Assembly (NCBI GenBank): GCA_030710605.1
Contig: CP092863.1
Span: 110,102,881 to 110,166,880, forward strand
Source of the DNA: Cordylochernes scorpioides
Taxonomy: Eukaryota > Arthropoda > Arachnida > Pseudoscorpiones > Chernetidae
Length of the DNA: 64,000 nt
Reading direction: 5' to 3'
Part shown: positions 52,271-63,330 of the stretch, one piece after another
Layout: the number at the start of each line of letters is the position of its first letter
Position numbering within the stretch: position 1 is the first letter of the stretch
The notes under the pieces: generated by a model
Told to the model about the DNA's origin: nothing
The model's database searches: none
Seen by the model: the letters and a program-made list of their open reading frames with translations, nothing else
Program-made: the position numbers and the translations under genes

Positions 52271-52670
52271 TGGAGATAAATTATTGAAAGTTTCAACTGG
52301 AGTATTTACTCCTCCCCCCAGGATATAGAGGGAAGGTTAATTCAATAAAAGCTACAGTGCTCTATTCAGCAATGTATCAACAAGAAGGGAAAAGGCTCCC
52401 ATCACCAATTATGTACATAACTAACGTTCAACCACCGCAGTTCTAACAATGACGTATTCCCCAACAATGGCAACAATAAGAAGAGAGAGAGGGTCTTTGT
52501 TCAACAACGGCAGAACAACAATCCATCACCAAGCTGGGAATGGGGACATTTAATCCATTTCCGGTATCTTCTATGAATATTTCATCAGTTTATTCAAGTT
52601 GGCAACACTGTTGATCATGTTAGCAGCCAAGAACTACATTGAATAGAATTCTCTTAGGTCTATCGAGTAT
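52271..52670. other. Intergenic, slightly GC-richer, nothing recognised
   Basis: No repeat from elsewhere in the window and no signature-bearing reading frame. Confidence 0.4.
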
Positions 52671-52671
52671 G

Positions 52672-53480
52672 CACTCATAGACAAAACTTAAGGAAATGGA
52701 AAGTCTTCGATATCGTCGGCCGTCAGTTTTTTTGGGACAGAGACAATTTTTTAAAGCCTTATTATCTCGTGTGTCTTCAATAAAGGTCACTGTAATATAT
52801 TTCAGAGTTATTGTCTCAATCCCGATATACATTTTAAAAGGTACAACTTTTTAAAGTTTTGTCCATGAGTGTATCTTTCAGAGTTATTGTCTCAATCCCG
52901 ATATACATGCTAAAAGGTACAACTTCCTTAAGTTTTGTCCATGAGGGTATCTTTCAGAGTTATTGTCTGAATCCCGATATACATGCTTAAAGGTACAACT
53001 TCCTTAAGTTCTGTCCATGAGTGTATCTTTCAGAGTTATTGTCTGGATCCCGATATACATGCTAAAAGGTACAACTTCCTTAATTTTTGTCCATGAGGGT
53101 ATCTTTCAGAGTTATTGTCTGAATCCCGATATACATGCTTAAAGGTACAACTTCCTTAAGTTCTGTCCATGAGGGTATCTTTCAGAGTTATTGTCTGAAT
53201 CCCGATATACATGCTTAAAGGTACAACTTCCTTAAGTTCTGTCCATGAGTGTATCTTTCAGAGTTATTGTCTGGATCCCGATATACATGCTAAAAGGTAC
53301 AACTTCCTTAAGTTGTGTCCATGAGTGTATCTTTCAGAGTTATTGTCTGAATCCCGATATACATGCTAAAAGGTACAACTTCCTTAAGTTTTGTCCATGA
53401 GTGTATCTTTCAGAGTTATTGTCTGAATCCCGATATACATGCTGAAAGGTACAACTTCCTTAAGTTTTGTCCATGAGTGC
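52672..53480 (-). mobile_element. Family B element, about 9 units
   Basis: Terminus CACTCATAGACAAAACTTAA at 52671 and tail (GATATCGTCGGCCGTC), then 76-bp units to the last CCATGAGTG at about 53479. Two unit subtypes (CATGCTTAAAGG with TTCTGTCC versus CATGCTAAAAGG with TTTTGTCC) alternate, showing multi-unit duplications. Confidence 0.85.
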
Positions 53481-53689
53481 AATTCATTGGCGACAACCTA
53501 GCTATGGCTTAAATTTTACATATTTCCTCTTCATGTATTTTGCATACTTTATCTGGGAATATAGAAAAGAAATTTGTAAATTACAAACATAATTTTAACG
53601 CTACATTTCTTCTTCAATATATATAATTAAAATTTATTTCTACAGCCCCCTTAACCTATAATGAATAAAATTTGAAAGAGAAAGGATAT

Positions 53690-53745
53690 GGCTCAACAGT
53701 GATGAATCCTCTCAGCGGTTTCGCCATTTTAATCTCAAGACCGCT
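53690..53745 (-). repeat. Family F core, reverse orientation, with compensatory change
   Basis: Minus strand: ATGGCGAAACCGCTGAGAGG, ATTCATCACTGTTGAGCCAT. Stem II is ATGGC/GCCAT and stem I TGA/TCA, both compensatory relative to other copies; one core base is changed (CTGTTGA). Confidence 0.6.
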
Positions 53746-53764
53746 TCATTATTGTATTAAACTC

Positions 53765-53945
53765 CAAAATAACTTTACTAGGTGCCGCTTAAAAAGAGCA
53801 ACCTAACTTATGGTATTTTCAATAATGAAATAATATATATGAAGGTTATTCACATAATAAAATAAGGTGTACAATACGGGATTCGATCCTGGTTCATTGG
53901 CTGTCGGGAATCGATGGTTTTAACCATTCGTCTACCGACTTCTTG
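53765..53945 (-). repeat. tRNA-derived SINE, family J, single copy
   Basis: TACTAGGTGCCGC, GAGCAACCTAAC and the tRNA-like end GGGATTCGATCCTGG...GTCTACCGAC match the dimer at 21024-21397. Confidence 0.75.
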
Positions 53946-53999
53946 TATTAAACTGAATTTCTTATATACCTCTGAAAAACTTGCTATTGAATACAGTCT

Positions 54000-54395
54000 T
54001 CTCCTTCTTCTTCTTTCTTATCTCCATTTAATCATATTAGGATATCAAGTTGTGACTCTTGATGGTGTCTGTTTGACAACCATCATGACTGGGTGAAGTA
54101 GAATGCCTTTGTCATTAAGACTGTATTCACTACTCAGTGGCAGACCACCGACTTAGCTCCAAAAGAAATGGCCGCCTCTGACATGAGTAACAGACGCCAT
54201 GTGCAGCTGCTCCTAACATGGAGTACAAACGCTGCTCATCCTGTATCCCTGGAACCCTTACAGGGTACTATCAGCCAGGCCAGCTGAGCCCAGGTTTTTT
54301 AATTAGCTTGTTACTGCTCCCCCCCCCCCTCCTTTTTCATCCGGGCTTGGGACTGGCAAAGGTGGAGTTATTGAATACAGTCAATTGTTGTTGTG
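54000..54395 (+). repeat. Family K repeat with TTG tail
   Basis: Opposite-orientation copy of 43430-43800, ending near CAATTGTTGTTGTGAAC. The simple-repeat tail suggests a LINE-mobilised 3' end or SINE. Confidence 0.75.
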
Positions 54396-54589
54396 AACAA
54401 ACAATGGACATATGCTTCTAAGACTGTAGAAATGTATATCTAAATAAAGATATAATCCATCGAGCAATGATCTTCCACAATCACAAAATAAGCCTGTTTG
54501 GCAATATTTAAAATATCAACAATAATATAGCGCCATCTATTGAGAAAACATACCTGGATCTATAGCAACATATGGTCTACTTACAGTAC

Positions 54590-54796
54590 ATGGGGTGTCG
54601 GTGGACGAAAGTGTAAACCTTTGGTTTTCGACTGCTACGACCCGTGATCGAATCCCGCCATGTGGACACCTTTTTTTCTAATATATATTTTTTAATTAAT
54701 AAAATGCTCCAATAGTCCCCGATTCTTACAAAAGTTCAACTCCACCAGCGAGTGCAAGTAACCAAAAGGATCACTGTCACACTTGCCAGTGAAAAA
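54590..54796 (+). repeat. SINE family E, left half of split copy
   Basis: TGTCGGTGGACGAAAG, GTTTTCGACTGCTACGACCC, GTGATCGAATCCCGC form the tRNA-like head. The body is interrupted at 54797 by the copia element and continues at 58119. Confidence 0.8.
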
Positions 54797-55053
54797 TGTT
54801 GATGTTTATTATTTAAAATATTCATTTTGATTCTGTGATTTAATTAATCTGTGATCTAATTTATTCTGTGGTGTTGTGTGTATATAAATATATGTATTTC
54901 TTTGAGTAAGGGTGGGAGAGAGTATATGAGGAGACGTTTAGGTGTAAGAGTTATTTAGTTTTATTATAGTAATTTAAATTCATAGTTATTTGTGCCTTCA
55001 ATAAAGAAGTTTTAAGTTTTAATAGAGATTAATTTATTAAGATTCTCCCAACA
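54797..55053 (+). repeat. Left LTR (257 bp)
   Basis: Contains TATATAAATATATG as a likely TATA region and AATAAA near 54999. Differs from the right LTR by about two substitutions plus a 20-base length difference in the GTGTATATGAG motif. Confidence 0.9.
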
Positions 55054-55127
55054 ATTGGTAGCAGAGAGCGGTTGGCTAAAATTGATGCAAATCAAGATTA
55101 ATTGAATAATTTTTAGAAAAATCAAAG

Positions 55128-56026
55128 ATGCAAAATTTTAACTTATCTCAAATAGAAAAACTATCAGACAAAAACTACTTGATCTGGGCAAACAGAATAG
55201 AAAGCGAATTGAGAAGTTTGAAATTATGGAGACGAATTATAGAAGGAAAAGAGATAGAAAAGCCTCAAGAAACAGACAAAAAATTTGATGAAAAAGTGAA
55301 AATCTGGGAAGACTGGGATGACGACAATGCCATTGCAAGAAATGTGATGAACAGAACTATGAATGACACTCAAATTTTAAAATATTCAAGTGAAAGAAGT
55401 GCAAAACGATTATGGTATAGCATTAAAGAAGAAATGGCATCTAAGAATGAAGATATGCAAATGAAAAATAGAATAGAATTATCAAAATTAAAAATGAAGG
55501 AACATGAAACGGTTGATGACTACTTGAATAGAGCAGTAATTATAAAGAGCAGAAGCATTCAAGCAGGAGATTAAATAAAAGATAGAGAATTGATTTGCTT
55601 CACTTTAGAAGGTTTGAGAAGAGAATTTGACTTTGATGCAAAAATCATAAAATCTGACAAACAAAGTAATATGAACTCAATACGACAAATTTTAAAGGAA
55701 ACTGAGGAAAAATAAAATATAGGAAACTAGAAAAAGTAGAAAAACAGGAGATTGCATCTAAAGCTAGAGAAGGCTGGTCGGAAAGAAGAAAATTTATTAA
55801 ATGTTTTAACTGTGGAAAGATAGGTCATATTTCTAAAGAGTGTAGAAACAAGATCAAATGTTTTAATTGTGGAGGATTTGGGCATAAATCGGAAATATGT
55901 AAAGAGAATAGAAGTGAATATCATTCAAAGTATAATTATAATGGGCCTAAGAGAGGGATAAACAAGAAAAATTATAGAGAATCCACAAATCATGTGGAGT
56001 TAATTACGAAGAAGATCAAGGGGTAG
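55128..56026 (+). pseudogene. copia gag with two zinc knuckles, broken
   Basis: ATG 55128 opens 148 codons (IEKLSDKNYLIWANRIESEL; a copia-type Gag start with YxxWA). It stops at TAA 55572-55574, but the same frame resumes (DRELICFTLEGLRREFDFDA). A frameshift near 55715 leads into the nucleocapsid part with CFNCGKIGHISKEC and CFNCGGFGHKSEIC (55802 onward), two CCHC knuckles that bind RNA. Gag packages the element RNA. Confidence 0.85.
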
Positions 56027-56380
56027 ACAAGATAAGATGGAATATGGATTCTGGAGCCTCTAGTCATATGGTTAGTAAAAAAGAACTATTTATAGAATAT
56101 AAAGAAGAAGAAAGAATTATAGCGACAGCTGAAAAAGGTGCAATAATGAAATCATCAGGAATTGGAGCTATAAGAATGAAGTCGAATGTAAATGAAAGAT
56201 TCATAAAAGTTGAAAATGTTTTGCATGTACCTAATTTGAGAGAAAATTTATTGTCAGTTACAAAAAGTATTTAATTTAGTGTATTGTTCACAAAAAACAA
56301 AGCTGAAGTAATAGATAAAAATGGTGATATTTTATATGAGGCAAAAAAAATGGTGATAAATTTGAAGTAGAGGGACTCCT
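56027..56380 (+). pseudogene. copia protease, frameshifted
   Basis: WNMDSGASSHMVSKKELF holds the aspartic protease signature DSGAS. It continues VENVLHVPNLRENLLSVTK, the conserved copia block after the protease, and ends in TAA at 56272-56274. A frameshift is needed to enter the integrase frame. Confidence 0.85.
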
Positions 56381-56384
56381 AATT

Positions 56385-57716
56385 ATGGAAATCGCTAGAA
56401 AAGCAGAAGTAGATGATATGCTATGGCATCAAAGACTTGCTCATGTAAATTTTCAGAAATTGAAAGAAATGTATGATAATTCAACGGTATTCGGATTGAA
56501 AAATTTACATAATATCAAAGGGAATTGCGAATCTTGTACATTAGGAAAAATACATAGAAAATCTTACAAAAGTATTCAATATAAACAATCTGAAAATATC
56601 TTGGATCTATGGCATACCGACATAGTTGGACCTTTGAATGATTCTTTTGGATATAGGTATTTCATTACCATTGTTGATGATTATAGTAATTTTACTTTCG
56701 TTATACCAATTGCTAATAAATCTCAAACAGCAGATTCCATAATAAACTTGATTATGCAAGAAGAAAGACAGACTGGAAAGGAAGTAAAGAGGATTCGAAA
56801 TGATAATGGAGGAGAATATGTTTCAAATTATTTCAAGCGATGGTTATCTAGTAAGGGCATCAAACAATAATTCACCACAGCTTATACTCCTGAGAGTAAT
56901 GGAAAAGCCGAAAGATTTAATAGAACCATAGTTGAGTCAGCAAGAACCATGCTAATTGATTCTAAATTACCTATAAAATTTTGGAGTGAAAGTGTTAAAG
57001 TAGCTGTTCATATAAATAACAGAATTAAAATCAAAGAAATTAATACAACTCCTTTCGAGATATACAAGGGATGGAAACCAAACATTGTTTATTTAAAAAG
57101 GTTCGGAATTGAAGCTTATGTTCATATAAGAAAAGAAAAGAGAAAGAAGATGGAACCAAAAGCTCATAAAGGGATCATGATGGGATACAGTATGATAAGA
57201 AAAGGCTATAGAATATATTTACCAGAAATGGATGAAATACATGAAGTATCAGATGTTAATTTTAATGAATCTAGACTAGGATATTATTTAATGAATAATA
57301 GTGGTAGAAATCTTGATGAAAATGAACTTTTCTTTTTTAGTAGAGAAGACCAAAATTTGATTTCTCACGGGAATGAAGACTCTGGTGGTGATATTTATAA
57401 TAGAGAAGACCAGGTAAAAAACTTTAACATCGATGATGAGCATATTCCTCAAGATGATAATGATGTAGATTTGAGTGAAATATATGAAATACCTCCTGAT
57501 GAAATAATTACTCTACATAGAAGAGGACCAGAACCAGGAATGACGAGAGAAATGAGAAATGAACGAGATCTTCGTTTGAGAGAAACCGAGGAAGAAGAAC
57601 TTAAAAAAAGGGGAGTGAGGAGATCTGAAAGATTAAGACTAATGAAAAATAAGGAAAATGTTTCTGATAGAACTTATGAAATTAAACGTCCGAAAGATTA
57701 TACCAAGAAGCACTGA
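56385..57716 (+). pseudogene. copia integrase, one internal stop
   Basis: Zinc-binding part WHQRLAHVNF with CESCTLGK (HHCC). The core has LWHTDIVGPL (Asp 1), IRNDNGGEYVS (Asp 2) and, after TAA at 56868, TPESNGKAERFNRT (Glu). The frame then stays open from 56871 to 57716 with a GKKR-type/acidic C-terminal tail (RRSERLRLMKN, IKRPKDYTKK). The tail is followed within a few codons by the deletion junction, so no reverse transcriptase follows. Confidence 0.85.
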
Positions 57717-57836
57717 ATTCAGAAGAAATGAAAGCGGACCATCTCACCGAGACTGTGGATGCTGTCAAGATTAAGAACTGCATAAGTGGTGGAGTTATTT
57801 TTGAGGAATGAAAATTGAAAATTTGAAGGGGAGATT

Positions 57837-58113
57837 TGTTGATGTTTATTATTTAAAATATTCATTTTCATTCTGTGATTTAATTAATCTGTGATCTAAT
57901 TTATTCTGTGGTGTTGTGTGTATATAAATATATGTATTTCTTTGAGTGAGTGTATATGAGGGGTGTATATGAGTGTATAGTGTATATGAGGAGACGTTTA
58001 GGTGTAAGAGTTATTTAGTTTTATTATAGTAATTTAAATTCATAGTTATTTGTGCCTTCAATAAAGAAGTTTTAAGTTTTAATAGAGAGTAATTTATTAA
58101 GATTCTCCCAACA
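57837..58113 (+). repeat. Right LTR (277 bp)
   Basis: See the left LTR. The extra 20 bases are a short duplication of GTGTATATGAG motifs. Confidence 0.9.
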
Positions 58114-58118
58114 AAAAA

Positions 58119-58205
58119 GTCTAACTGCTTTTACATGCATAGATATGTGGAGCACCTACAGTAAAAGCAGTAATTAACTACCTACCATAATTATCATAGC
58201 CTCAA
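58119..58205 (+). repeat. SINE family E, right half of split copy
   Basis: GTCTAACTGCTTTTACATGC and GCACCTACAGTAAAAGCAG continue the SINE interrupted at 54796. Confidence 0.8.
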
Positions 58206-58950
58206 CCACATATGACCTACATACTCGGTGATTTGTATTTTCGTATTAAACTATGTTTACATGAGAATAAATCTTCAGATAATTTATCTCAATGTGTTTT
58301 ACGTCAAGTGTCTTTCACCACATGTATACTAGCACATATGTATGCATACTACCATACCTATACACCGTACATACTACCACATACGTTTCCTAGGGATAAT
58401 AATAATAATATAAAAATACTTACAGTAATAGCAGTCATATTATTCTATCCACAATGATTATCATTGTCTAATACTTGTATTGGGATGGAAATCCGTTTAA
58501 TCGGAACAAGGCGGACACATCTTTCCATATAAGGTTCACTTCACAAAACCCAGGAAGTATCCTATGGCATGTTTTTAAAGGAAGCTTTGCTTACTTATTT
58601 GATGATGATGAAATGATGAGTAGAATTCAGGCGTTGTATTCATCAGGATTACCTACTGTACATCTGGGTTAAGCATTACAAGTTCCCAAACACTGAGAAG
58701 ATGGGTTTCAATGGAGAAAACAGGGCCAAGATGATCTATCAACTATTTCTCTAATGATGAATAATGATGAGATAATTTGAGGTCAATTGGTGATTACGTA
58801 CGTCAGAGCTGTTTACCCATAGTCATTATAGATTCCTTATGATGTCTTCAAAATTGTTTAAATTTTGACCATATTATAGGATAGTGTGTTAGAATTTGAA
58901 GCTATACTATTTATAAAAATTGAGATAGATCTTCTATCTTCTCTGTCAGA
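58206..58950. other. Intergenic, no gene recognised
   Basis: Includes short tandem CATACTACCAC/CATAC motifs at 58335-58385. The open frame 58475-58672 has no recognisable signature. Confidence 0.4.
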
Positions 58951-58954
58951 ATAT

Positions 58955-59232
58955 ACTCATTGACTAAACTTAAGAAGTGGAAAGTATTTAATGTCGTCGG
59001 TCATCTGTTTTTGAAGGATACAGAGGCTGTTCACACTTGGTTATCCCGTGTGATTTCAATAAAGGTTACTGTAATATCTTTCAGAGTTATTGTCTGAATC
59101 CCGATATACATGCTAAAAGGTACAACTTCCTTAAGTGTTGTCCATGAGTGTATCTTTTAGAGTTATTGTCTCAATCCCGATATACATGCTAAAAGGTACA
59201 AGTTCCTTAAGTTTTGTCCATGAGTGTATCTT
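58955..59232 (-). mobile_element. Family B element, about 2 units
   Basis: Decayed terminus (TACTCATTGACTAAACTTAA), the tail (AATGTCGTCGGTCATC) and two units, ending CCATGAGTG at about 59225. The shortest array in the window. Confidence 0.8.
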
Positions 59233-60040
59233 TCGGCCATAGATTTGGCTTTGCCACTTCACCAGCTAAACACCTCTATGGCAGATTGTAAATATTTCAT
59301 TTGATCTCTGTTGTGGATCTCTTGAAGAAAAGCTCGCCCTGGATTGAAAAGAACTATTAGCCAGAAACCATAGTTTTCAGGTGAACGCTTCTCAGTTTTC
59401 CGTAGCTGATGTTGTGGCTTTGTCACCGACCCGAGTACGTTAGTTTGTGGAGACGGTCAATAGATGTCGCTTACTTTTAGCGTCTATTTTGACGGGAGAG
59501 GAGACCTTAATTACTTACACTTTATACTGTAAATCATCATTTGCAACGATTTTCTAAAGTTTCTCCTTAAACCATATTTTTAAGACAGATAATCTTATAA
59601 ACAGGAGAGATTTAAAATACATTTCGAGAAGAACCGAGATAAGAAAAATGATCGCAATAAGCGGGATAACGTTATAACGAAGATCTACTGTATATAATGG
59701 ATTACTGGCTGTCAGTATTCTCTCCTTCCCTTTATTATGACCTAGTTGTAAGTTCCATTGTTGGCACGAAGAAAGAATTCCTTTCAAAACCTTCACTGAC
59801 CTTACACCATTTCATCTCACAGATCCGGTTCGCTTTATTATTTCTTTCAAAGAAAAACAACACAACTTCAAAAAAAAAAGTTCCATTAACAATAATGAGA
59901 CATCAACGTGATTTATTTATTATTCTATGAAAAAAAAAGGAATTAGCATAAATATATTTAAAGCGAAGGTGGAGAATAAACAAACAAAAAATGGCAGGAA
60001 AATTTACGAGGATCGTCTGACAAAATTACCCTAATTCTGT
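59233..60040. other. Intergenic, unrecognised, unique-looking
   Basis: 59240-59520 is less AT-rich and contains none of the repeats seen elsewhere. No reading frame with a signature. Confidence 0.4.
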
Positions 60041-60044
60041 TATA

Positions 60045-60227
60045 TTAATTTCTCGCCAGACGCCCAATGGGACCTTTGACCTCAGACGATTTCCGGTCGG
60101 AGCTTCTTTCATACAAAGAATCCGGAAATGTTGGAGCGATGTGAACCCAGTCTTTGGAACTAAGTCGTATTAATCCCCGTAGAGTGAGAAACGGCTTCGT
60201 AATCTGTGAAATAAACACGGAAGCCAT
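60045..60227 (-). other. Small open frame (60 codons), unrecognised
   Basis: Stands out by higher GC and a balanced residue mix (LRGLIRLSSKDWVHIAPTF, RKSSEVKGPIGRLARN). It could be an exon, a gene fragment or a repeat piece. I recognise no family; low confidence. Confidence 0.3.
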
Positions 60228-60249
60228 TTCTTTCTTTATGATTTATTTA

Positions 60250-60890
60250 CAATAGCGTATAGAAAAAGAAGGAATTCTATAGAATTTATTGCCATCTAGT
60301 AAAAAATCACTCTATATAAATAGAGAAATGTATTTGCCAAATATATAAAAACCCGTGGTTAAATGGTTAATAATTTCATTATCAAAATATATGGCAAGTT
60401 TTATATCACATATAGTACTCATCTATGATCTAAAAAAGTAGTTATAAATTTACCAGAGGTTGTTTTGAAGATATCGAGTTCGAGGGGCCTTAAGAATTCA
60501 TTCAAATAACTCTTACTAGAGAATTAAGAAATATTTTAAAACTTGCCAGAAATTTTATAATAAATAGAATATTTTTTTTATTATTTATTTATAAACAGCA
60601 AACAAATTTTTTTTTAAATGAAAAATTTTAAAAGTATTTTATAGTGTAACAAAGTATTTATTAATTTTATTATTTTTATTAGCAGAGTGATCATTTTTAT
60701 GTTTATATCTTGCTACTCTGTAACTTTCCCTCGTGGCTTATCTTTTTGTTTACCATTTATAGTTTGTTCTTGCCTGAAATAAATTGTTGTCTTATCCCGA
60801 AGTTGGTCTTCCCTAATTTTCCACGTGGCAATATATTAAGTTTTGTCCATGAGTGTAAAGCAATTTTCTTCTATACTTACTTCAATGATA
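60250..60890. other. Intergenic, very AT-rich
   Basis: Only a family B terminus fragment (AAGTTTTGTCCATGAGTGTA at 60839-60858) is recognisable. Confidence 0.45.
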
Positions 60891-60895
60891 ACTGA

Positions 60896-61005
60896 CGAAA
60901 ACTACTTTGAGAGGGTTCCTCACTGATGAGCCTAGCTCTCTCTCCCAATAATTTTTATCGTTGTAGTAAGAACAGTAGAAAAAATTGTCTTATTTTCAAA
61001 TGATA
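60896..61005 (+). repeat. Family F element, diverged
   Basis: GACGAAAACTACTTTGAGAGG, TTCCTCACTGATGAGCC. Stem I is extended to TGAG/CTCA; stem II is weak. Confidence 0.55.
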
Positions 61006-61039
61006 ACGCTCATCTACGTGCTATAAACATTTCAAAATA

Positions 61040-61215
61040 CTATTTATAATCATGAACAAAACTTAAGGAAGTGTAAAGTTTAATGTCACCGGTCGTGTTT
61101 TTTCTTTTTGTTGAAGGAGACAGAGGCTGTTCACACTTAGTTATCTCGTGTGTCTTCAATAAATGTCACTGTAATATATTTCAGAGTTATTGTCTGAATC
61201 TCGATATACATTCTG
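61040..61215 (-). mobile_element. Family B element remnant, single unit
   Basis: Terminus (AATCATGAACAAAACTTAAG), tail with GTCACCGGTCGTG and GACAGAGGCTGTTCACAC, then half a unit. Probably close to the unamplified ancestral structure. Confidence 0.7.
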
Positions 61216-61400
61216 TGACGTATAAGATTAAGAAATACAAACTTCAGAATGACCTGACAATTTATTTATGGCAAGCACAAAATAAAATTTATAAAATACC
61301 AGAGAGGAAATGAGAGGAGTTAACAGAGTATCAAAAAATAAATATCAAAATTAATGATCTGTTCAAAAAATAATAAATATTTCGCTACATAGCTCCTTCC
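61216..61400 (+). repeat. Direct repeat, copy 1 (about 165-185 bp)
   Basis: GACAATTTATTTATGG, AAAATTTATAAAA, AATATCAAAATTAATGATCT recur at 61733-61895. Confidence 0.7.
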
Positions 61401-61640
61401 CTATGGGAGCTATGACTCACAACTTGCAAATTTTGTTGATACTGACCATGGATCTGACGTGTTTCTGTTGAGGATACCCTCGGAAGTTTGTCCCTAAGAG
61501 TTTTGCGTCCTTTTACTTGCGGCGTGAAGAGCGGCTTCGGCGTCGTATCGTCTATAGGGACATCGTCTTCTTTGAGAGAAGTTTTTCTTTAACTTGGAAT
61601 CCTGGAGCCAGTCTCTGAAAATGTAGATAACTAAACTCTT
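61401..61640 (+). repeat. Family L repeat, second copy
   Basis: ACTTGCAAATTTTGTTG, GGCGTGAAGAGCGGCTTCGG and CTATAGGGACATCGTCTT match 35215-35560. Confidence 0.55.
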
Positions 61641-61732
61641 AGCTTCAAGTTCTGCTCGGACACATCTTCAGTTTGTCTTCCCTATAATCTACCCAGAATC
61701 TCTACTTAAATGTCATGTAGAAAAGTTGGAAA

Positions 61733-61895
61733 GACAAACTTCAGGTTGACATGCCAATTTATTTAAGGAAAGAACCAATTAAAATTCATAAAAAAAACAC
61801 GAGAAACAATAAGGGAAGTATACAGAGTAGCAAAATATATAAATATCAAAATTAATAATCTGTTAAAAAATAATAAATATATGCCTACAATACTA
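61733..61895 (+). repeat. Direct repeat, copy 2
   Basis: Partner of 61216-61400 about 520 bases away, possibly the interior of a diverged LINE. Confidence 0.7.
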
Positions 61896-61960
61896 AAAGG
61901 TACTGCTGTGATAGAGATGCATGGAGACATCTGAGGCTCTTCATTGGACACGACAACAAC
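61890..61960 (+). pseudogene. 3' end of jockey-like LINE
   Basis: GATAGAGATGCATGGAGACA, TCTGAGGCTCTTCATTGG, ACACGACAACAACAACTTAA. This is the same stop region and (ACA)n tail as the minus-strand LINE at 2625-2700. Confidence 0.7.
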
Positions 61961-62335
61961 AACTTAAAGGTACAACTTCCTTAAGTTATGATACCTCAAC
62001 TTGTGTGTCCTTTAAATTACGTAAGACAATAATGCATTGAAACTTTAATGTAGCAGATATTGTATAAAGGTCGTCAGAGTTAAGAAACGGAATTAAAAAG
62101 GGGTGTGGAGATTATGCAAGAGCGCGATAAACAAATAAATAAACAAAGTCAGTTAACAAATCATATGGAGCCCAAACTAAGGATCGAGGTAGCCACCAGG
62201 TCACTATTGTTTAATGTTATAAATGTTTTATTGTTCGGGTATCTATGGCAAATAACAATTAGGGAACAAAGAACAATCGTCGCAGATACAATCACCTGTG
62301 CCAATGAAGGGATCAAGATGGGTACACTGTTATAT
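61961..62335. other. Intergenic before minisatellite
   Basis: Includes a piece of the family B unit (AAAGGTACAACTTCCTTAAG) at 61966. A 79-codon open frame (62105-62344) runs into the minisatellite and has no signature. Confidence 0.4.
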
Positions 62336-62339
62336 GTGC

Positions 62340-63330
62340 TGTAAGATTTCTTTCTTTGGGGTTCGAACTGGGAACTACTCAATGTGGATTTGGATGGTAA
62401 TTTAATACTAGAATTGATGACACTGTTATGTTGATGAAAGATTTCTTTCTGTGGGGTTCGAACTGGAATCTACTCAATGTGTGTTTGGATGGTAATTTAA
62501 TACTAAAACACACGACACTGGTATATGTGCTGTATATAAGATTTCTTTCTTTAGGGTTTGAACTGGGAACTACTCAATGTGGGTTTGGATGGTAATTTAA
62601 TACTAAAATACACGACACTGGTATATGTGCAGTAAGATTTCTTTCTTTGGGGTTCGAACTGGGAACTACTCAATGTGGGTTTGGATGGTAATTTAATACT
62701 AAAATACACGACACTGGTATGTTGGTGTAAGATTTCTTTCTTTGGGGTTCGAACTGGGAACTACTCAATGTGGGTTTTTGGATGGTAATTTAATACTAAA
62801 ATTAATGACACTGTTATGTTGGTGAAAGATTTCTTTCTTTGGGGTTCGAACTGGGAACTACTCAATGTGGGTTTGGATGGTAATTTAATACTAAAATACA
62901 CGACACCGGTATATGTGCAGTAAGATTTCTTTTTTTGGGGTTCGAACTGGGAACTACTCAATGTGGGTTTGGATGATAACTTAATACTAAAATTGATGAC
63001 ACTGGTATGTTGGTGAAATATTTCTTTCTTTGGGGTTCGAACTGGGAACTACTCAATGTGGGTTTGGATGGTAATTTAATACTAAAATACACGACACCGG
63101 TATATGTGCTGTAAGATTTCTTTCTTTTGGGTTCGAACTGGGAACTACTCAATGTGGGTTTGAATGGTCATTTAATACTAAAATACACGACACTGGTATA
63201 TGTGCAGTACGATTTCTTTTTTTGGGTTCGAACTGGGAACTACTCAATGTGGGTTTGAATGGTCATTTAATACTAAAACACACGACACTGGTATGTTGGT
63301 GAAATATTTCCTTCTTTAGTGTTTGAATTG
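62340..63330. repeat. Minisatellite, unit about 94-99 bp, about 11 copies
   Basis: Units AAGATTTCTTTCTTTGGGG, TTCGAACTGGGAACTACTCA, ATGTGGGTTTGGATGGTAAT, TTAATACTAAAATACACGAC. Two endings alternate (ACTGGTATATGTGCAGT versus ACTGTTATGTTGGTGA). The TTCGAACTGGGAA core recalls a tRNA-like B box, so it may derive from a SINE. Diverged units continue to about 63520. Confidence 0.9.

Larger units (their letters stand above)
54797..58113 (+). mobile_element. Ty1/copia LTR retrotransposon lacking RT/RNase H
   Basis: 5-bp duplication AAAAA at 54792-54796 and 58114-58118. LTRs 54797-55053 and 57837-58113 start TGTTGATG and end CCCAACA. The primer site TGGTAGCAGAG at 55056 would pair with the 3' end of initiator tRNA-Met. 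A purine tract AAGGGGAGA precedes the right LTR. The inside has gag, protease and integrase remnants in copia order (integrase before RT). After the integrase tail the sequence jumps from ALNSEEM to ADHLTETVDAVKIKNC, the end of RNase H, so RT and most of RNase H are deleted. About 3.3 kb in all. It depends on an autonomous relative. Confidence 0.9.
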
